The notes: generated by a model from the sequence alone, not told the origin. 64,000 nucleotides of DNA from Simmondsia chinensis (GCA_018398585.1 JAGTTD010000018.1:4967501-5031500); one strand, 5' to 3'. Positions 46,078-57,943 are shown, counted from the first letter of the stretch. Translations and numbers: made by a program.

Positions 46078-46381
46078 TCGAGTATTAAATTGATACTGTG
46101 AAGGAATGCAAGATGATACACCAAAGTCAATAACCGAGTATTAAATTGATACCGTCGTCCAGGCGGTGCCGACTCTAAATTTCATGCAAAATCTCCATGA
46201 CTTTTCTCTGTTCTTGTTTGGTTGAAGAGATGTCCAATTGCACACAGCCTTCAAAGACCTAAAGGCGCTCATCCATAGTGTGCTGCAATCGAACCTTGAG
46301 GCATCGCAAATCCGTGATACTGCGGGTGTCGTCAGCCATAATCGAACCAAAACACAGCATGAATCTAAATCTGATACCAAA

Positions 46382-46653
46382 TGATGCACCAATTATTGGT
46401 ACAACAGATGAATTGATGGAGAATTAGGGTTATAGAAGAGAATTAGAGAGAAAAGAGAGAAAGAGAGAGATTAGGGTTAGAAGGGAGACAGAGGAGAATC
46501 GAGAAAGAGAGGACAAAGAAGAGAGGGAGGACAAAGAAAGTATTTTTATTGAATGCCCAAGTTTCTGGTGTTTTCAATCTTTTATACTAACTAAACTCTA
46601 ACTAAACTCATAATCTCTTAATTTCCTTTTACTTTGCATTATTGCATGTATCA
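46382..46653 (-). repeat. 5' LTR of LTR-B (minus strand)
   Basis: Next to the TGGTATCAG primer site. It differs from the 3' LTR by scattered substitutions and an extra ACTCTAACTAA unit. Confidence 0.85.
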
Positions 46654-47438
46654 TTTCCTAACTAGACTCAAACTAATACGAATTCTAAATTAAATCCCAA
46701 ACTGAGATCAACGGTGGATATTGCAATCCATGTGATTCATCTAGCAATTCGTGTGATCTTTCTAAAGTCAAGACTAAAAATTACAAATAAAATTAACTAA
46801 TTAGATTTTAAATCTAAGCTTTCTTAATTAAGGTGAAATTCTAACTTCTCCCGACAATACGCCTGCCTTCTCGCCATTCCGAGCAACTCATCAAATGCCA
46901 CCTTCCAAGCTATCCGCCAATTAAAAGGCGGGGCTACATCAGACACGACCCTCGCTGGATTTGTGGTTGGGGAGCTAGCTTTGCGTGTTGGCTGCGATGA
47001 TTGGGCATGAAGTTTTGTGACTTTCGTTTTTGTATTGATCTTGTTGAAGACGCGATAGAGGACACTAGAGGTTCATTGGTGTTATCTCTATTCTTGATGC
47101 TTGTTGTTGGTGATGATGGAGCAACCATTGATTGCCATTGCTGGTGCTCTAATGGATGTTCAATTGGAACCTCCAATGGTGGTTATGGGGTTAAATGGGA
47201 GGTGTTGAAGCAAGCAGAATGAATAACATGACCAACAATGTTGAAATCAATCATTTCTTCACCTCTGACTACCATTGACGATGTTAATTTCATCAATTTG
47301 CTATAATTTTTGTATCCTTCTTTGATCTCACCAAATTTTGCTAATATTTTTTATATGGATTTTTGTAATTAGGCGATCGCAAACGGATTAATCACCATAA
47401 TAATCAGAGGTCTAAGGATGGATTGACTCTGATAACAA

Positions 47439-47660
47439 TGATACGAACTAAAAATGAAATGGACTGAAATTAACTAAAAGCAATGAAGGAAAGCATAAAA
47501 GGAAGAAACATCATTTGATTAATTCATGTTTATTCTTTAATACAATCATATGTCTATTTATAATAGGAAAAAATAGAGGGTATTTTAAGTATTGGTGGGC
47601 TAGTATGAATATTGGAAGGAAATACGAATTTTTGAATTGGAGGGAATTGGGAATGTATCA
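47439..47660 (-). repeat. 5' LTR of LTR-A (minus strand)
   Basis: TGATACGAACTAAAAATG...GAATGTATCA, the partner of 43228-43494. Confidence 0.7.
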
Positions 47661-47990
47661 AATGAATCCTAGTTAAAATATTGTTGGGGTCTAGACACCT
47701 AAACTCGATTTAATCAACCGTCCAAGCCAATATTAATGACAAATATAATTACAGGGCACACTAATATCACCAAATACCAATGGCGAAAAAAATATGTGTA
47801 AATTAAATCAACAGCATATATAAGGTGGCAAACCATCCAGAGTAGAAGAAAAAACCACAAGGCAAATCAACAGCAAAATCCGCTATAAAAATAGCAATTA
47901 CAAGGCTTAAGGTTTCAAGAAGTTTGCCCTAACTTAAAACCTACAAGCAATTAGTGATATAAGGACTACCTCCATAGGCCAGAGAACAAT
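47661..47990. other. Gap between LTR-A and Gypsy-3
   Basis: 330 bp with no ORF. TTGTTGGGGTCTAGACACC near 47692 and a GCATATATAAGGTGG TATA-like phrase near 47814 suggest an old LTR piece, not assignable. Confidence 0.3.
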
Positions 47991-48357
47991 TGATTCTCTT
48001 ATAGGATCGGAGATGGCATCCTATCCTTACACACAAATCTAATAACAATCAAGCACAATCCAACCACAGCTTTGATACTGGTAACTACTGGATAACTAAG
48101 ATGCTATCCGGATTTGTATATTATATATTGTATGAACTAATTACAAGTAAAGAAGGGGGAAGACATCTAGAAGAAATGGGGAGAGATAGAAAGAATTTGG
48201 GGGAGATATAGAGGTGAGCACACACATTACAAGAATGACCTAAATATCTCTAACTACCCCGTATTTATACTAAAGGTAGTGATGAGGTGTCCCCAAGTAG
48301 GATAGGTGAGGTGGTGGTGATGATGTGGCAGATGACATGACACGAGCATGTGTAGCA
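47991..48357 (-). repeat. 3' LTR of Gypsy-3
   Basis: Aligns with 57944-58302 (shared CTAAGATGCTATCC, GTATATTATATA, GGTAGTGATGAGGTGTCCCC). The outer edge is irregular (TGATTCTCTTATAGGATC where the other LTR has TGATAGGATC). Confidence 0.75.
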
Positions 48358-48439
48358 ATACTCCCTGCCGAACTTGACCGCTTTGCACAAGGGTCAAAGG
48401 TGGGGAACCGGAGCTTGCAAATCATGAAGAAATTCCCAC

Positions 48440-48770
48440 GTAGCATCATCAACGAACTATCCACGTCATTGGACTAGAACCTGGGTGGCAGCAATGTGGC
48501 AACGGTGAATAATCCTGCAGTCCAATATAGTTTCAGGCTGAGGCGAGAGTGGGTTTGGTAGCCAAGTCTCAGGTAACGGGGTAGTTTGGGCGGGAACCAT
48601 GTGGTAGTGCTTGAGAAGGTTAACATGAACAGTATAGTGTATGGTGGCATGAGCTGGCAGATCTTGCTTGTAAGCGGCTGGCCTAATACAGTTGAGAATT
48701 CGAAACGGCCCATTGAATCGCAGAGCGAGCTTGTGGATTCGTCAATAGGCGACACTAGCTTGGCATTAAA
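48440..48770 (-). pseudogene. Gypsy-3 C-terminal (integrase tail and chromodomain) fragment
   Basis: Minus-strand frames read KLALRFNGPFRILNCIRPAA, DLPAHATIHYTVHVNLLKHY, ATQVLVQ and DDATWEFLHDLQA, i.e. the SH3-like integrase end and the chromodomain. It is separated from the rest of pol by LTR-C. Confidence 0.75.
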
Positions 48771-49136
48771 ATTATGAGCTCTTCAAGAAAGGCTCTACAT
48801 ACTTATAGCACTAATCCTTTAGGATGGCTAAGTCTAAAAATATCCAGAGATACAATGATCCTAGACACATGGACTAACCGACTCAACCAACAACTAACTA
48901 ACTTGCCGCCACTATTGACCGGCATTGACCACTAGCTTGACCATCACAGCTAACAAGCTCTAGACTTCACTTATTACATGACTTAACCCAAGCTTAAGCT
49001 ACTAATTACATCAAGACTTATTCTAACTACAATATTAACTCACTAATGCAACTCAATTCGCTATACTCAACACCTTATTATATTGATACTTTATTTCATA
49101 TGCCCCATATTATGAGAATCATAACATTACTCCCTT
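48771..49136 (-). repeat. 3' LTR of LTR-C, truncated
   Basis: Matches 53553-53918 with about 5% difference and ends ATAACA, but lacks the outer ~147 bp present in the 5' LTR. The missing LTR piece and the missing Gypsy-3 sequence beside it point to one deletion across the junction at about 48770. Confidence 0.8.
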
Positions 49137-49257
49137 CTTTAAAAGATTCTTGTCCCCAAGAATCAAGAATAGAGTTAAAGCTTGAAGACCAAGGGCCACA
49201 AAAGGAAACATGAGTTGAACATGAAGCAAATTTACGGTAGGGCTACTGTTGCGAAAT

Positions 49258-49884
49258 TCAGCATCTATGAACACATTCAATGCGGATCAGGATCTGATTG
49301 GTACTGCGACTGGACTTGCTGAAATTTGTTGCAGTTGAGCGAACCAATGAAGAACTGACTCTGAAATGCAGCAGGTACATGAGTATGACTCTTGTTTCGA
49401 CACAATGTTTGCATTTGAATGTGTAGTATTCTTCAGGAGGTCTGCACTGATCAAACCAAACCATCCTAACATCAACAACACACCCACGACACCTCATGAT
49501 GCAGTTAATACAACTCAAAACTCTTTCTTGCAGCAAAGAACCATAAAACACACCAATACTTCTGAAATTCTGCTTGTAATATGCTGCACAACAGAATTTG
49601 AATGTCGTTAAACCCATAAGTCTACATATGAAGTCCTTGAACATCTCGGGAGGCCTTCCAAACTCAGACCAAGTGAAACCAGCAGCACCATTGCATTCCA
49701 AAAACTTCCAATCTTTACTGAAATTACCCAACAACTCCATCTTATTGTTGAAACATATAGGGCACCAAGGAGAATGCAGCAGCCAACAGATCACCTGATA
49801 TTTCCTCCATGACACGTAATGTTTGAACTTTGTTTTACCAAGCCCATACACACCGGGCTCATCTGTTATTGCATTGTCGTCCAT
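49258..49884 (-). CDS. LTR-C cysteine-rich ORF of unknown function
   Basis: 208 residues from ATG at 49884, uninterrupted. CxxC pairs are visible: SPWCPICFNN (about residue 42), CINCIMRCRGC (about residue 127) and FKCKHC (about residue 156), with a C in FDQCRPPEE between; the latter set could form a zinc ribbon. The sequence is aromatic-rich and lacks gag, protease or RT motifs. A further short frame (50249-49968) precedes it and may belong to the same original gene. I do not recognise the family. It could be a decayed C-terminal part of the larger protein. Confidence 0.4.
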   Translation of the reverse strand: MDDNAITDEPGVYGLGKTKFKHYVSWRKYQVICWLLHSPWCPICFNNKMELLGNFSKDWKFLECNGAAGFTWSEFGRPPEMFKDFICRLMGLTTFKFCCAAYYKQNFRSIGVFYGSLLQERVLSCINCIMRCRGCVVDVRMVWFDQCRPPEEYYTFKCKHCVETRVILMYLLHFRVSSSLVRSTATNFSKSSRSTNQILIRIECVHRC

Positions 49885-50526
49885 GCCACTTCCATAACTG
49901 CTGAATTCAGAAGTTTGGTAGTGTAGATCCCAAGCAAATTGTAACTACTGCTGTCACTGAATCTAGCTCATGTTTGGTTCAGAAATAAGCTTCCTGTTAT
50001 CCATAGGTTCATAAGACCTCTCAAGACCACAATTGCACCAACCATGATTCTATTTAACATCTGATGTGCTGCTGACAGTGAAGGAAATGGAATTCTCCAA
50101 GAATTTTCAGTAGCTTCTATTACTTCTATTGCTTGAATCTTGAGTGTGAACTTATAAGATCTGAAAATCTCAGCCTTTCTATCCCAAATTCTTGCATAGA
50201 CCACACAAACTAAGATTTCATAAGCCATTGTTGAATGCCAAAGAAACAACGTTATAACTTAAACTCCTAAAACATTCCAATTGGCATTGCTAATGCTGCA
50301 GCTCACAATTAGCTCTGTACAGCAGATTTCCTTGGACTCCAAGCTCTTCTAGCCACCAAACCTGCCTCCAATGAACCAGCTTTGCTTCCTTGTCAATGAG
50401 CTTAAGAATGTACATCAAATCAGGACACATATGACAATTCAAAGTTACTGAGATTAATTTCAAAACGAAAGGAGATTTGTCCTATTCGTTAATGCTGAAA
50501 TGTAAAATACTTTCAGCTAGAATTGA

Positions 50527-52427
50527 TCATGTTTCCTTGTTGTACTCCTTCATCCAAACATTCAAAAAATGTTGAAGCTTGTGCCTTTGATTCTTCCATT
50601 CAGAACCCACACAACCGATCACAAATGAGCCATAATTCTGTAATGTGATCCAATACTGCAACAGCACCGAATGTCCTGCCAAAAGCCTTCGTATTCCAAA
50701 ACCAAACCAACCACCAAGCCCCATAACTTCAGGAGGACTCATATTTGGTTGCACTAATGGAGCTTGTTTTCTGCCCATAACTTGATTATTGCACAATCTG
50801 AATTTGGAGCTCAAAACACTTGCCTCATTACTGTCCAGCACTGTCATCCCAACCCAAATGCAGGAACCAGATTCCACCAAAGCATCAGGGGGTCTTCCAA
50901 TACCAAGCATAACCAAATGACCTTTAATTCTACTGGATCTTGGCTGAACAAACCTAATTTTCATATCAGAACCCAATTTGTGAGCTTCTAACATGTTAAG
51001 AACTCTTCCAGAAATCAAGCTTGCCCTAAATTGAACTCGGGAAATGATTTTAGCAACTTGCTTGAACCTTTCCTCCAACTCGGCCTCCCGTTTCAGCTTG
51101 TTATAATCATGATCTACCTTCCCTGGATTAGGAGGAAGCTTGTCACAAGTACTTGCACGTGGATAGGTCACAACTCCACTCAAATAAGGAAGCAAAGCAA
51201 CCCAATCTTGCAAAACATCTAGCTGAAAGTGTGCTTCAGCTCCCTTAAGTGCACACCTTTCTTTACCCAGCTTAGGAGGAGGCTTTATACTCATGTTTGC
51301 ACTTAGATATACCTTCTCTTCACCCAAAAGCACACCTTGTTCTGCATCAGATAATACCACAGCAGCTACAATTGATTTCCTAGCAGAATGTGATTGTTTA
51401 GCAGTGAAGATGCTACAATTCTGACCCAAAATCCGATCGTCAGTATCCCTCACATTCTGATTCTGCATACCAACTTGCCATGGTGAAGTACTTAATAGAT
51501 TTGGCAATGTATTCATTGATACTACAGCAGTAACATCAACCTGCCCAGTTAAAATCAAAGGTTCTGCTAAATCCGCTCCTTGTATACCAGCATATACATT
51601 GATAAAATCAGTAGCTTGAGTTAGTTCTTGTTGCCTAACTTCTTCCCGGGGACCATCCCGATGTCCCTTACTTGATTTGGACTCAATTACAGCAACTACT
51701 GGTAGTTCAGTGTTCTGTTATTGCAAACTCAAAAGCTCCTTAGGCTGACACACAACCTCACGCTTCAATTTCTGCTTTGTAATCTTCTTTTACCACAAAA
51801 ATCTTTCAACGGTTCGTTTAGATGGTTCCTCTTCACTTTACTCTTTGCTTTCTTTATCATTCCCTTGACATATGAATCGTATTCCCACTCCGGAAACATA
51901 TCTTGCTATACCTCAACATCTACAAGATACTCTAACTCTAGCAAAGAGTATTCATAATGATCAACTTGTTCAAACTCGGGTTCCTCTAACTTGTGTTCAT
52001 CAATATCGGCCTTATCGTGGTCGAATTCATCTTCAACGGCAACGGATTCCACTCCAACTTTCTATTTTTGCTCAACATTAAGCTCTTGTTGTATAACTCT
52101 ATCCATTATCTCCGAAGGCTCATTTGCATTAAGAACACCAGTACAATCTCGATTAATGTTTGCAAACTGATGAGCTGAATACTCCCGATCCAAAATTCGT
52201 CACAACCCCTCATCCCATGCCTATTTCATTTTCTGCCAAAACTCCTCGCGTTCTTGTCTCAATTCTTGCTTTATTTTCTCCCAAGGATCACTCATCACAG
52301 ATTGACAAGAGCTATCATCAATCATACCAGTCATATTTGCAATGAACAACAATGCTTCGATCTGAAACAGCTCAGTTCGCAGAAATATAAGTTCGAAAAT
52401 CACAGAAGAGTGAGACTTGTTTCGCAA
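50527..52427 (-). pseudogene. LTR-C long ORF, unrecognised protein with five stops
   Basis: The likely start lies between 52427 and 52295 (MSDPWEKIKQELRQEREEFW is the last in-frame M). The same frame continues past TAG, TGA, TAG and TAG (about 52223, 52190, 52079, 51930), shifts by one frame near 51790, passes a TAA near 51720 and stays open to 50527 (343 residues unbroken from 51558). Layout: a charged N-terminus likely to form a coiled coil, an acidic stretch (EDEFDHDKADIDEHKLEEPE), a basic stretch (GMIKKAKSKVKR), then a large mixed domain with NKLKREAELEERFKQVAKI. Every stop is one C-to-T change from Q or R. About 590 residues before damage. No known domain recognised. Confidence 0.5.
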
Positions 52428-53391
52428 CTCTTCAACAGCAGATTGCTTAATGAAGTTCTACTCCTTCGTTCGCACAAAACAATTCCCTGCTAACGGCTCC
52501 TCTACCGTCACTGAGTACAAACCCTAATATGCAGATTTTCGCACACAAAGAACTCGAACCAAACCCTAACTGAGATGCTTCTTGACTAATAGACTTACAA
52601 TTCTGAATTAGGCCCAACTCTAGACCACAGTCAAGTCCTCAACACAATACTCAAAGCAATCTTCAAAAACGAAATCAAATTTCACCCTTTCGGTTCTCAG
52701 TTCAATTGTCAGATTCGCGTCTAAACAAATCTCAACTCAATAACATATAATTTTTAAGAATCAACTGAATTCTCACTACTTTTATGCTTATTGACATGAA
52801 TTATATCACAAATCAGCAACAAACGCAGATTCTGATCGAATTGTAACTTGAAGTTCAGAAACAGTTACCTTAACCTCACTGAATTGTAGAATCTGAATTA
52901 ACCTCAATTCAGCTTGTTTCTAATCTTTTGATTATGATCAAGCGTAATGTTGATCCAATAGCTCACTTTAACTTCCTCTCCCACTAATCAGATGAATGTT
53001 TAATCAAGAATAATTATGCTCAGCACTCAACTTCAGCAACTAATGCTATACTTCAGCACTCAACTTCAGCAGCTAATGCTTGATCAATTCTACTGAATTC
53101 AATCTGAATCAGCTTTGATGTTGAACGTAATCAACCTATACTGATCAATTAAACTTTCTTCATTATAACTCAATCAGATTTATCCCAATCGAAAGCAATT
53201 CCCAGGCACGTGCAGATCAACAATGCATATGACTGTACATAAACTCTTCAAGTTCAGAATTCAGAATTGAATTCTTGATCACCTAAAACTGGACTAAATC
53301 AATATCAAACTATTTTTGTTGATTAATTGCAACACAATCAATCAGATTTTGTATTTTTCCTGATTTTGAGCTTGATTCGGAAGCAAATCAA
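52428..53391 (-). other. LTR-C leader
   Basis: About 960 bp between the primer site and the first ORF, AT-rich with many GAATT/AATTC-type phrases and a duplicated TTCAGCACTCAACTTCAGCA segment (about 53019 and 53051). No coding signal; a long gag-less leader is typical of large non-autonomous LTR elements. Confidence 0.5.
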
Positions 53392-53406
53392 GGCTCTGAT
53401 ACCAAT

Positions 53407-53918
53407 TGTTAAGATTCAAGATTACTCTTGGATCTTAACCTAGGTTGAGATAGTGAGAGTATGAGATGAGGAGAGAATTTAGAGTTAAGATGTGATAAGA
53501 AGTGAAAGGGGAGATGAGAAGTAGAGAGAGATGTCAAAAGATATCAATTTGTCATTCGTCAAAATTATGAGCTCTTCAAGAGAGGCTATACATACTTATA
53601 GCACTAATCCTTTAGGATGGCTAAGTCTAAAAATATCTAGAGATACAATGATCCTAGACACATGGACTAACCGACTCAACCAACAACTAACTAACTTGCC
53701 GCCACTATTGACTGGCATTGACCACTAGCTTGACCACTGCAGCTAACAAGCTCTAGACTTCACTTATTACATGACTTAACACAAGCTTAAGCTACTAATT
53801 ACATCAAGACTTATTCTAACTACAATATCAACTAGCTAATACAACTCAATCCGCTATATTCAACACCTTATTATATTGATACTCTATTTCATATGGCCCC
53901 TATTATGAGAATCATAAC
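53407..53918 (-). repeat. 5' LTR of LTR-C
   Basis: TGTTAAGATTC...AATCATAAC on the plus strand, 512 bp, directly next to the primer site. The last base of the expected ATAACA end is altered at the Gypsy-3 junction. Confidence 0.8.
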
Positions 53919-54960
53919 TGACTTCGATCCACTACGTCAACAGCGGATTCGCCTGGAAGATATGAGAGGTGGATTGGCGGCAATTGGCCATGGAGGACCT
54001 CGTATGGCATTGCTTGGGACGCTATGTGGAAGGAGGTATTATACCACCATTCAGCTAATGGAAGCCAACGCCGCCAATCACGGGGACACTCGCCAACCAT
54101 ACATCTCAAATAGGTCTGAAGACACCAGTTGAGAACCTCAATTTGACCATCGAACTGAGGATGGTAAGAAGAGGAGAAGTTCAACTGGGCTCTAAGGCGA
54201 GTCAAGAGGTTTTCCCAAAACGTGCTGATGAAAATAGGATCTCGATCGCTAATGAACGAATCAGGTAACCCATGCAGCTAGTATATCTGATAAGAAAAGT
54301 TGAGCAGCACCGGCGGCAGAATAAGGATGGCGAAGAGTATAGAAATAGGCGTACTTGCCGAGGCGATCCACTACCACAAGGATTACCGTGTAACCTGAAG
54401 AAGGCGGAAGGCCATGAAGTCAAGAGAAAATACTACTCCATACCATGTATGGAATAGGTAGCGGTTGCAGTAACTCGAGGGAAGTGACTGTTTCATAGTT
54501 GTTTTGTTGGCATATTGTACAATTGCAAACATACTCTTTGACTTATTTCATGAGACCATGCCAATAGAAGAGCGTTTGAGCTTGCTTATATGTCGCCTCG
54601 ACACCAGAATGCCCCTCTTGAGAAGAGTCATGCATTAATAGAAGGATTAACTTACGCAAGGCAATATCGGCACCAACCACTAGGGGTCCACCGTGTTAAA
54701 GCTGGCCATGGTGCCAAGTGAATCGTGGATGGGATAGAGGCTCCGACAAACTTATCATTGATAATATGACTGAGGGTCTGATCTTAGCACCAAAAAGACT
54801 ATAAGGCGCCATAAAAATCAGATGAAATGGTGGATAGCACCATATACAAGACCTCAAAACTCGAAAGGCGAGATAGGGCATCAGCTGCAAGATTCTCTGT
54901 GCCCTTTTTATAGACAATATCATAATCAAGGCCAATCAAACTCGTCAACCACAAGAACTG
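53919..54960 (-). pseudogene. Gypsy-3 integrase region
   Basis: From right to left: YDIVYKKGTENLAADALSRL (about 54900), zinc region LMHDSSQEGHSGVEATYKQA...CNCTICQQ (about 54640-54520), first catalytic part LTSWPSA/MDF (about 54420), SDRDPIF (about 54250), YHPQFDGQIEVLN (about 54160) and EWWYNTSFHIASQAMPYEVL, ending at GESAVDVVDRSQ where LTR-C begins. Frameshifts and stops lie throughout. Confidence 0.75.
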
Positions 54961-55002
54961 AAGTGATGTTGACAAGTGTTACCCTAAGAGAAACTTGAGA
55001 CT

Positions 55003-56344
55003 CTACTGGTAGGTCCGGATAACAAAATGATGGCCGATCAGATATTGTTGCCACTTCTCTATGGCAAAGACAACCGTAAGGAGTTCGCGCTCGTACACTA
55101 ACACAAATTGATGCCTTGGCACCAACGTCTTACTTATGAAGGCGAGAGAACGACTCTTTTGCATGAGAATGGCACCAATGCCTACTCCAAAAGCATCAGC
55201 CTCTATCACAAACGTCTTTGTAAAGTCGGGCAAAGCTAAGACTATCATGGAAATCAGAGCCCTCTTAAGGCATTCAAAGGCGACCTCAGCATCCTGATTC
55301 CATCCAAAATTGTCCTTCTTTAATAACTCTATTAGCGGTCAGGAAATCATCCCATAATGAGCAATGAAGCATCTATAATAGCTTGGGAGACCTAAGAACC
55401 TACGGAGTTGCTTTATGGTTGAAGGTCGGGACCAATCAGCCACAGCCGCCAACTTACTAGTATCGGCGGCTACCCTGTCAACAGACATGAAGTGAACAAG
55501 GTATTCAATTTGGCAAAACCCAAAGGTACATTTCACCTTGTTCGCCACAAAGCGATGTTGACGAAGCAAGCTCAGTACTAAACGCAAATGTTTTAGATGC
55601 TGCGACCATGTGACACCATAGACGAGAATATCGTTAAAGAAGACCAACACATAATGACGCAGCAAGGGACAAAATATGTCATTCATTAAACTTTGGAATG
55701 TTGACGAGGCACTAGATAGACCAAAGGGCATCATGGTAAATTCATAGTGCCCTAAGTGACTGCAGAAAGCCGTCTTGTACACATCCTCAGGCACCATTCG
55801 AATTTTCCAATGCCCAGACTTGAGATCGAGCTTGGAGAAGAATGAGGCACCACCCAATTCATCTAAGAATTCTTTCACGATTGGGATGGGGAACTTGTCC
55901 TTGATTGTCATTTTATTCAGGGCGCGATAATCATGTTATTTTATTCAGGGTGCACTAATCAATACATAGTCGCCAAGTTCCGTTTTTCTTCTTAGCCAGG
56001 ATGACTGGCGATGCGAAGGACAAAGTACTGTTACGGATTATGCCTGCTGTCAACATCTCCTAAATAAAGGAGTCAATGACATCCTTTTGGAACAATGGAT
56101 TTCGATATGGCCTTAGATTAACCGGATCACTTCCTTCTTTGAGAGGGATGCAGTGATCGAACCCAGGTCCACTTGCCGGCTCTTCCGTACTAGGAGTAAA
56201 CACCTCAGAGGACTCATGTAATAAATCCTGAAGGACAAGAGGGTCCTCCACGGACTCAAGCTTGGAGGCATGCAAACTAAAGTGAGAGGGTTGATCTAGA
56301 TGATCAACTGGAACGATGTAGAATGCAGCCAATTGACCCAACAA
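55003..56344 (-). pseudogene. Gypsy-3 reverse transcriptase and RNase H
   Basis: RT start FQKDVIDSFI and FDHCIPLKEGSDPVNLRPYR (about 56180-56060), RT core [20 protein letters not shown] ... MMPFGLSSASSTFQSL, active site VFFNDILVYG in place of FxDD, then RNase H VIEADAFGVGIGAIL and VFAIEKWQQYLIG. The N in the active site would abolish polymerase activity. Confidence 0.85.
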
Positions 56345-56436
56345 GGAAGATAGAGTGCTCTATGTGATAGGTTTGAGCCCTGATTGGCGAATACTAAGAA
56401 GAGTGTACAGCTGCTCAGCAATACGGAATTCCATGT

Positions 56437-57888
56437 CTAAAGCATCGAAATGCCATTGCACCTTTCCCAATGTTCAAAGCCACTAGATGCCCGACACCAT
56501 GTCACACCTGGAAAGAGGAATGAGAGGCAAATGGGGCACCCTAAAGATTCTATTGAAAAGCCCAGCATAGTCCCACACATGTACTTGCTTGCCATCTGCA
56601 ACGGTAACAGATGGTTGATGATGAGCGTCAACATAACACCTCAATAGGCAAGCTAGATGCACATCAAGAAAAATGTGGTTACTCCCACTGTCTACTAGTA
56701 TACTCAAAGTCTGCTTGCCATGACTACTTTGCACCCACTTAGTTCGACATTGAGCCATTTCATGAAGGTCATGTATGGAGATGTGAGGATCTGGTGCTGG
56801 ATCAGGCTTAGGTTCCAACGACTCAAAGCCTAATTCATCATCTGAAGCCTCGATCCAGAACATCTATTCCCGTTGTCACAAGGGAAACAATGACCCAGTG
56901 TTAACAAGCCATGGCAATAAAAATAAAGGTTTCATGCCCACAAGTCATCAAGATTAGCAGGTGATAGTCCCCATGGGGCCCTAGAATTTGGCGGCGTTCT
57001 AGTTGGCAAGGCTGGTAACACCAAGGGCCTAGTTGGCAAGGGTGTGTTTGGCAGGGTCGGTATAATCTTTGGTTGCAATACTCGACAAAGGCAAAATGGG
57101 AGCAAACTTGGACTGGTTTTTTCCAGTCACTCACTCAATGTACTCACAGTTCACCTCTTTGTAACTAAGCTAGGGTGATGGCTACTTGTGAGGTGTTGGG
57201 CTTAAACATCTTAAGCCATCCCGCTAAGTCCTCACACAATCCCCCCATGAAAATGCCAACTATTTTCTCCTCATTTAACCCACTATGGCTAACCAAAGAT
57301 TCAAAGGCAGTTAAGTACTATTCTAGGCTACCCGTCTGTTTAAGCTTAGTCAGCTCGGTAAGTAGATTTTGGGCGGCTTTAGAGAATCGTCCTTGAATTT
57401 ATACTGAGCAGACATCCAAGGGATGGGCACTCCTATGGCCACAATTGTTGATAGGCATTATGCCAACCCATGTCGGCACTTTTCAAAGCCACACTCGCTG
57501 TCATCGTTTTTAATTCTTCTACTGTTTGGTTCAGAATAAAATATCTCTCACATTAATATACCCAGTTTACTATATCATTCCCATTAAACTGCGGAAACTC
57601 TATTTTCGTGAGGCGAGTTGGGAAATGATAGTTAACTCCTTAGCAATTACGTTTTGGAGCCAAAGAACGCAATCGGTGCTTCGATCCATGATCACCACTT
57701 TGCTGCGATCGTGGTGCCAAAGGAGCGGGTCTGGCATGAGCTGAGATGGCAATTGTTCGTGTCTATAATGGTAGGCCATTCATCGTCTGACACATCTCGG
57801 CCACCGTTTCCGCCAAGTTGTCACATCCCCTATCAAGCTTCCCAACCAGCTCCCTCATTGACATCTGTTGTTTGGCACCTTCAGCCAT
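56437..57888 (-). pseudogene. Gypsy-3 gag and protease remnant
   Basis: The gag start reads MAEGAKQQMSMRELVGKLDR from an ATG at 57888, followed by fragmented gag sequence to about 57100. The protease at 56863-56483 has LSILVDSGSNHIFLD (family DSGST) and SRCDMVSGI at the end. The reading frame is broken several times between 57700 and 56900. Confidence 0.7.
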
Positions 57889-57943
57889 TACTCTATCGGA
57901 GCTCTTCTCATATCAGCCAAGGAGCTAGTGCTTTGATACCAAT

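Larger units (their letters stand above)
44303..46653 (-). mobile_element. LTR-B: deleted Gypsy element nested in LTR-A
   Basis: Perfect 5-bp target duplication TTTCC (44298-44302 and 46654-46658). LTRs 44303-44556 and 46382-46653; primer site TGGTATCAG at 46379-46371. The internal part encodes gag, zinc knuckle and protease, then jumps to the chromodomain tail with no RT, RNase H or integrase. Its polypurine tract has become a run of 26 G (minus strand). Non-autonomous deletion derivative. Confidence 0.9.
43228..47660 (-). mobile_element. LTR-A: degenerate minus-strand LTR element hosting LTR-B
   Basis: Direct LTRs at 43228-43494 (267 bp) and 47439-47660 (222 bp), both TGRTACATTCC...CGTATCA on the minus strand. 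A primer-site-like TGTTATCAGAGTC (47437-47425) lies next to the right LTR, and a GAAAGGGAAAG purine tract next to the left LTR (about 43497-43507). Flanks ATTGA and AATGA may be a decayed target duplication. Excluding LTR-B, the internal part is only about 1.6 kb with no RT; a TLENKGLLKGK-like trace before the purine tract suggests a Gypsy origin. Non-autonomous. Confidence 0.7.
48771..53918 (-). mobile_element. LTR-C: LTR element with unrecognised ORFs, nested in Gypsy-3
   Basis: LTRs 53407-53918 (5') and 48771-49136 (3', truncated), with a perfect tRNA-Met primer site TGGTATCAGAGCC (53404-53392) and a purine tract AAGAAGGGAGTAA before the 3' LTR (about 49137-49149). The sequence before the tract reads LILGDKNLLKKGV, like the tail of Gypsy polyproteins. 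The 4-kb interior has no RT, integrase, RNase H or protease motif in any frame I read. It carries one long damaged frame (52295-50527) and a cysteine-rich frame (49884-49258). It may be a large non-autonomous derivative mobilised by Gypsy enzymes. Confidence 0.75.

Noticed and set aside
43228..47660. One single element spanning both LTR pairs
   Set aside because: The inner pair has its own perfect TTTCC target duplication and primer site, so two separate insertions are needed.
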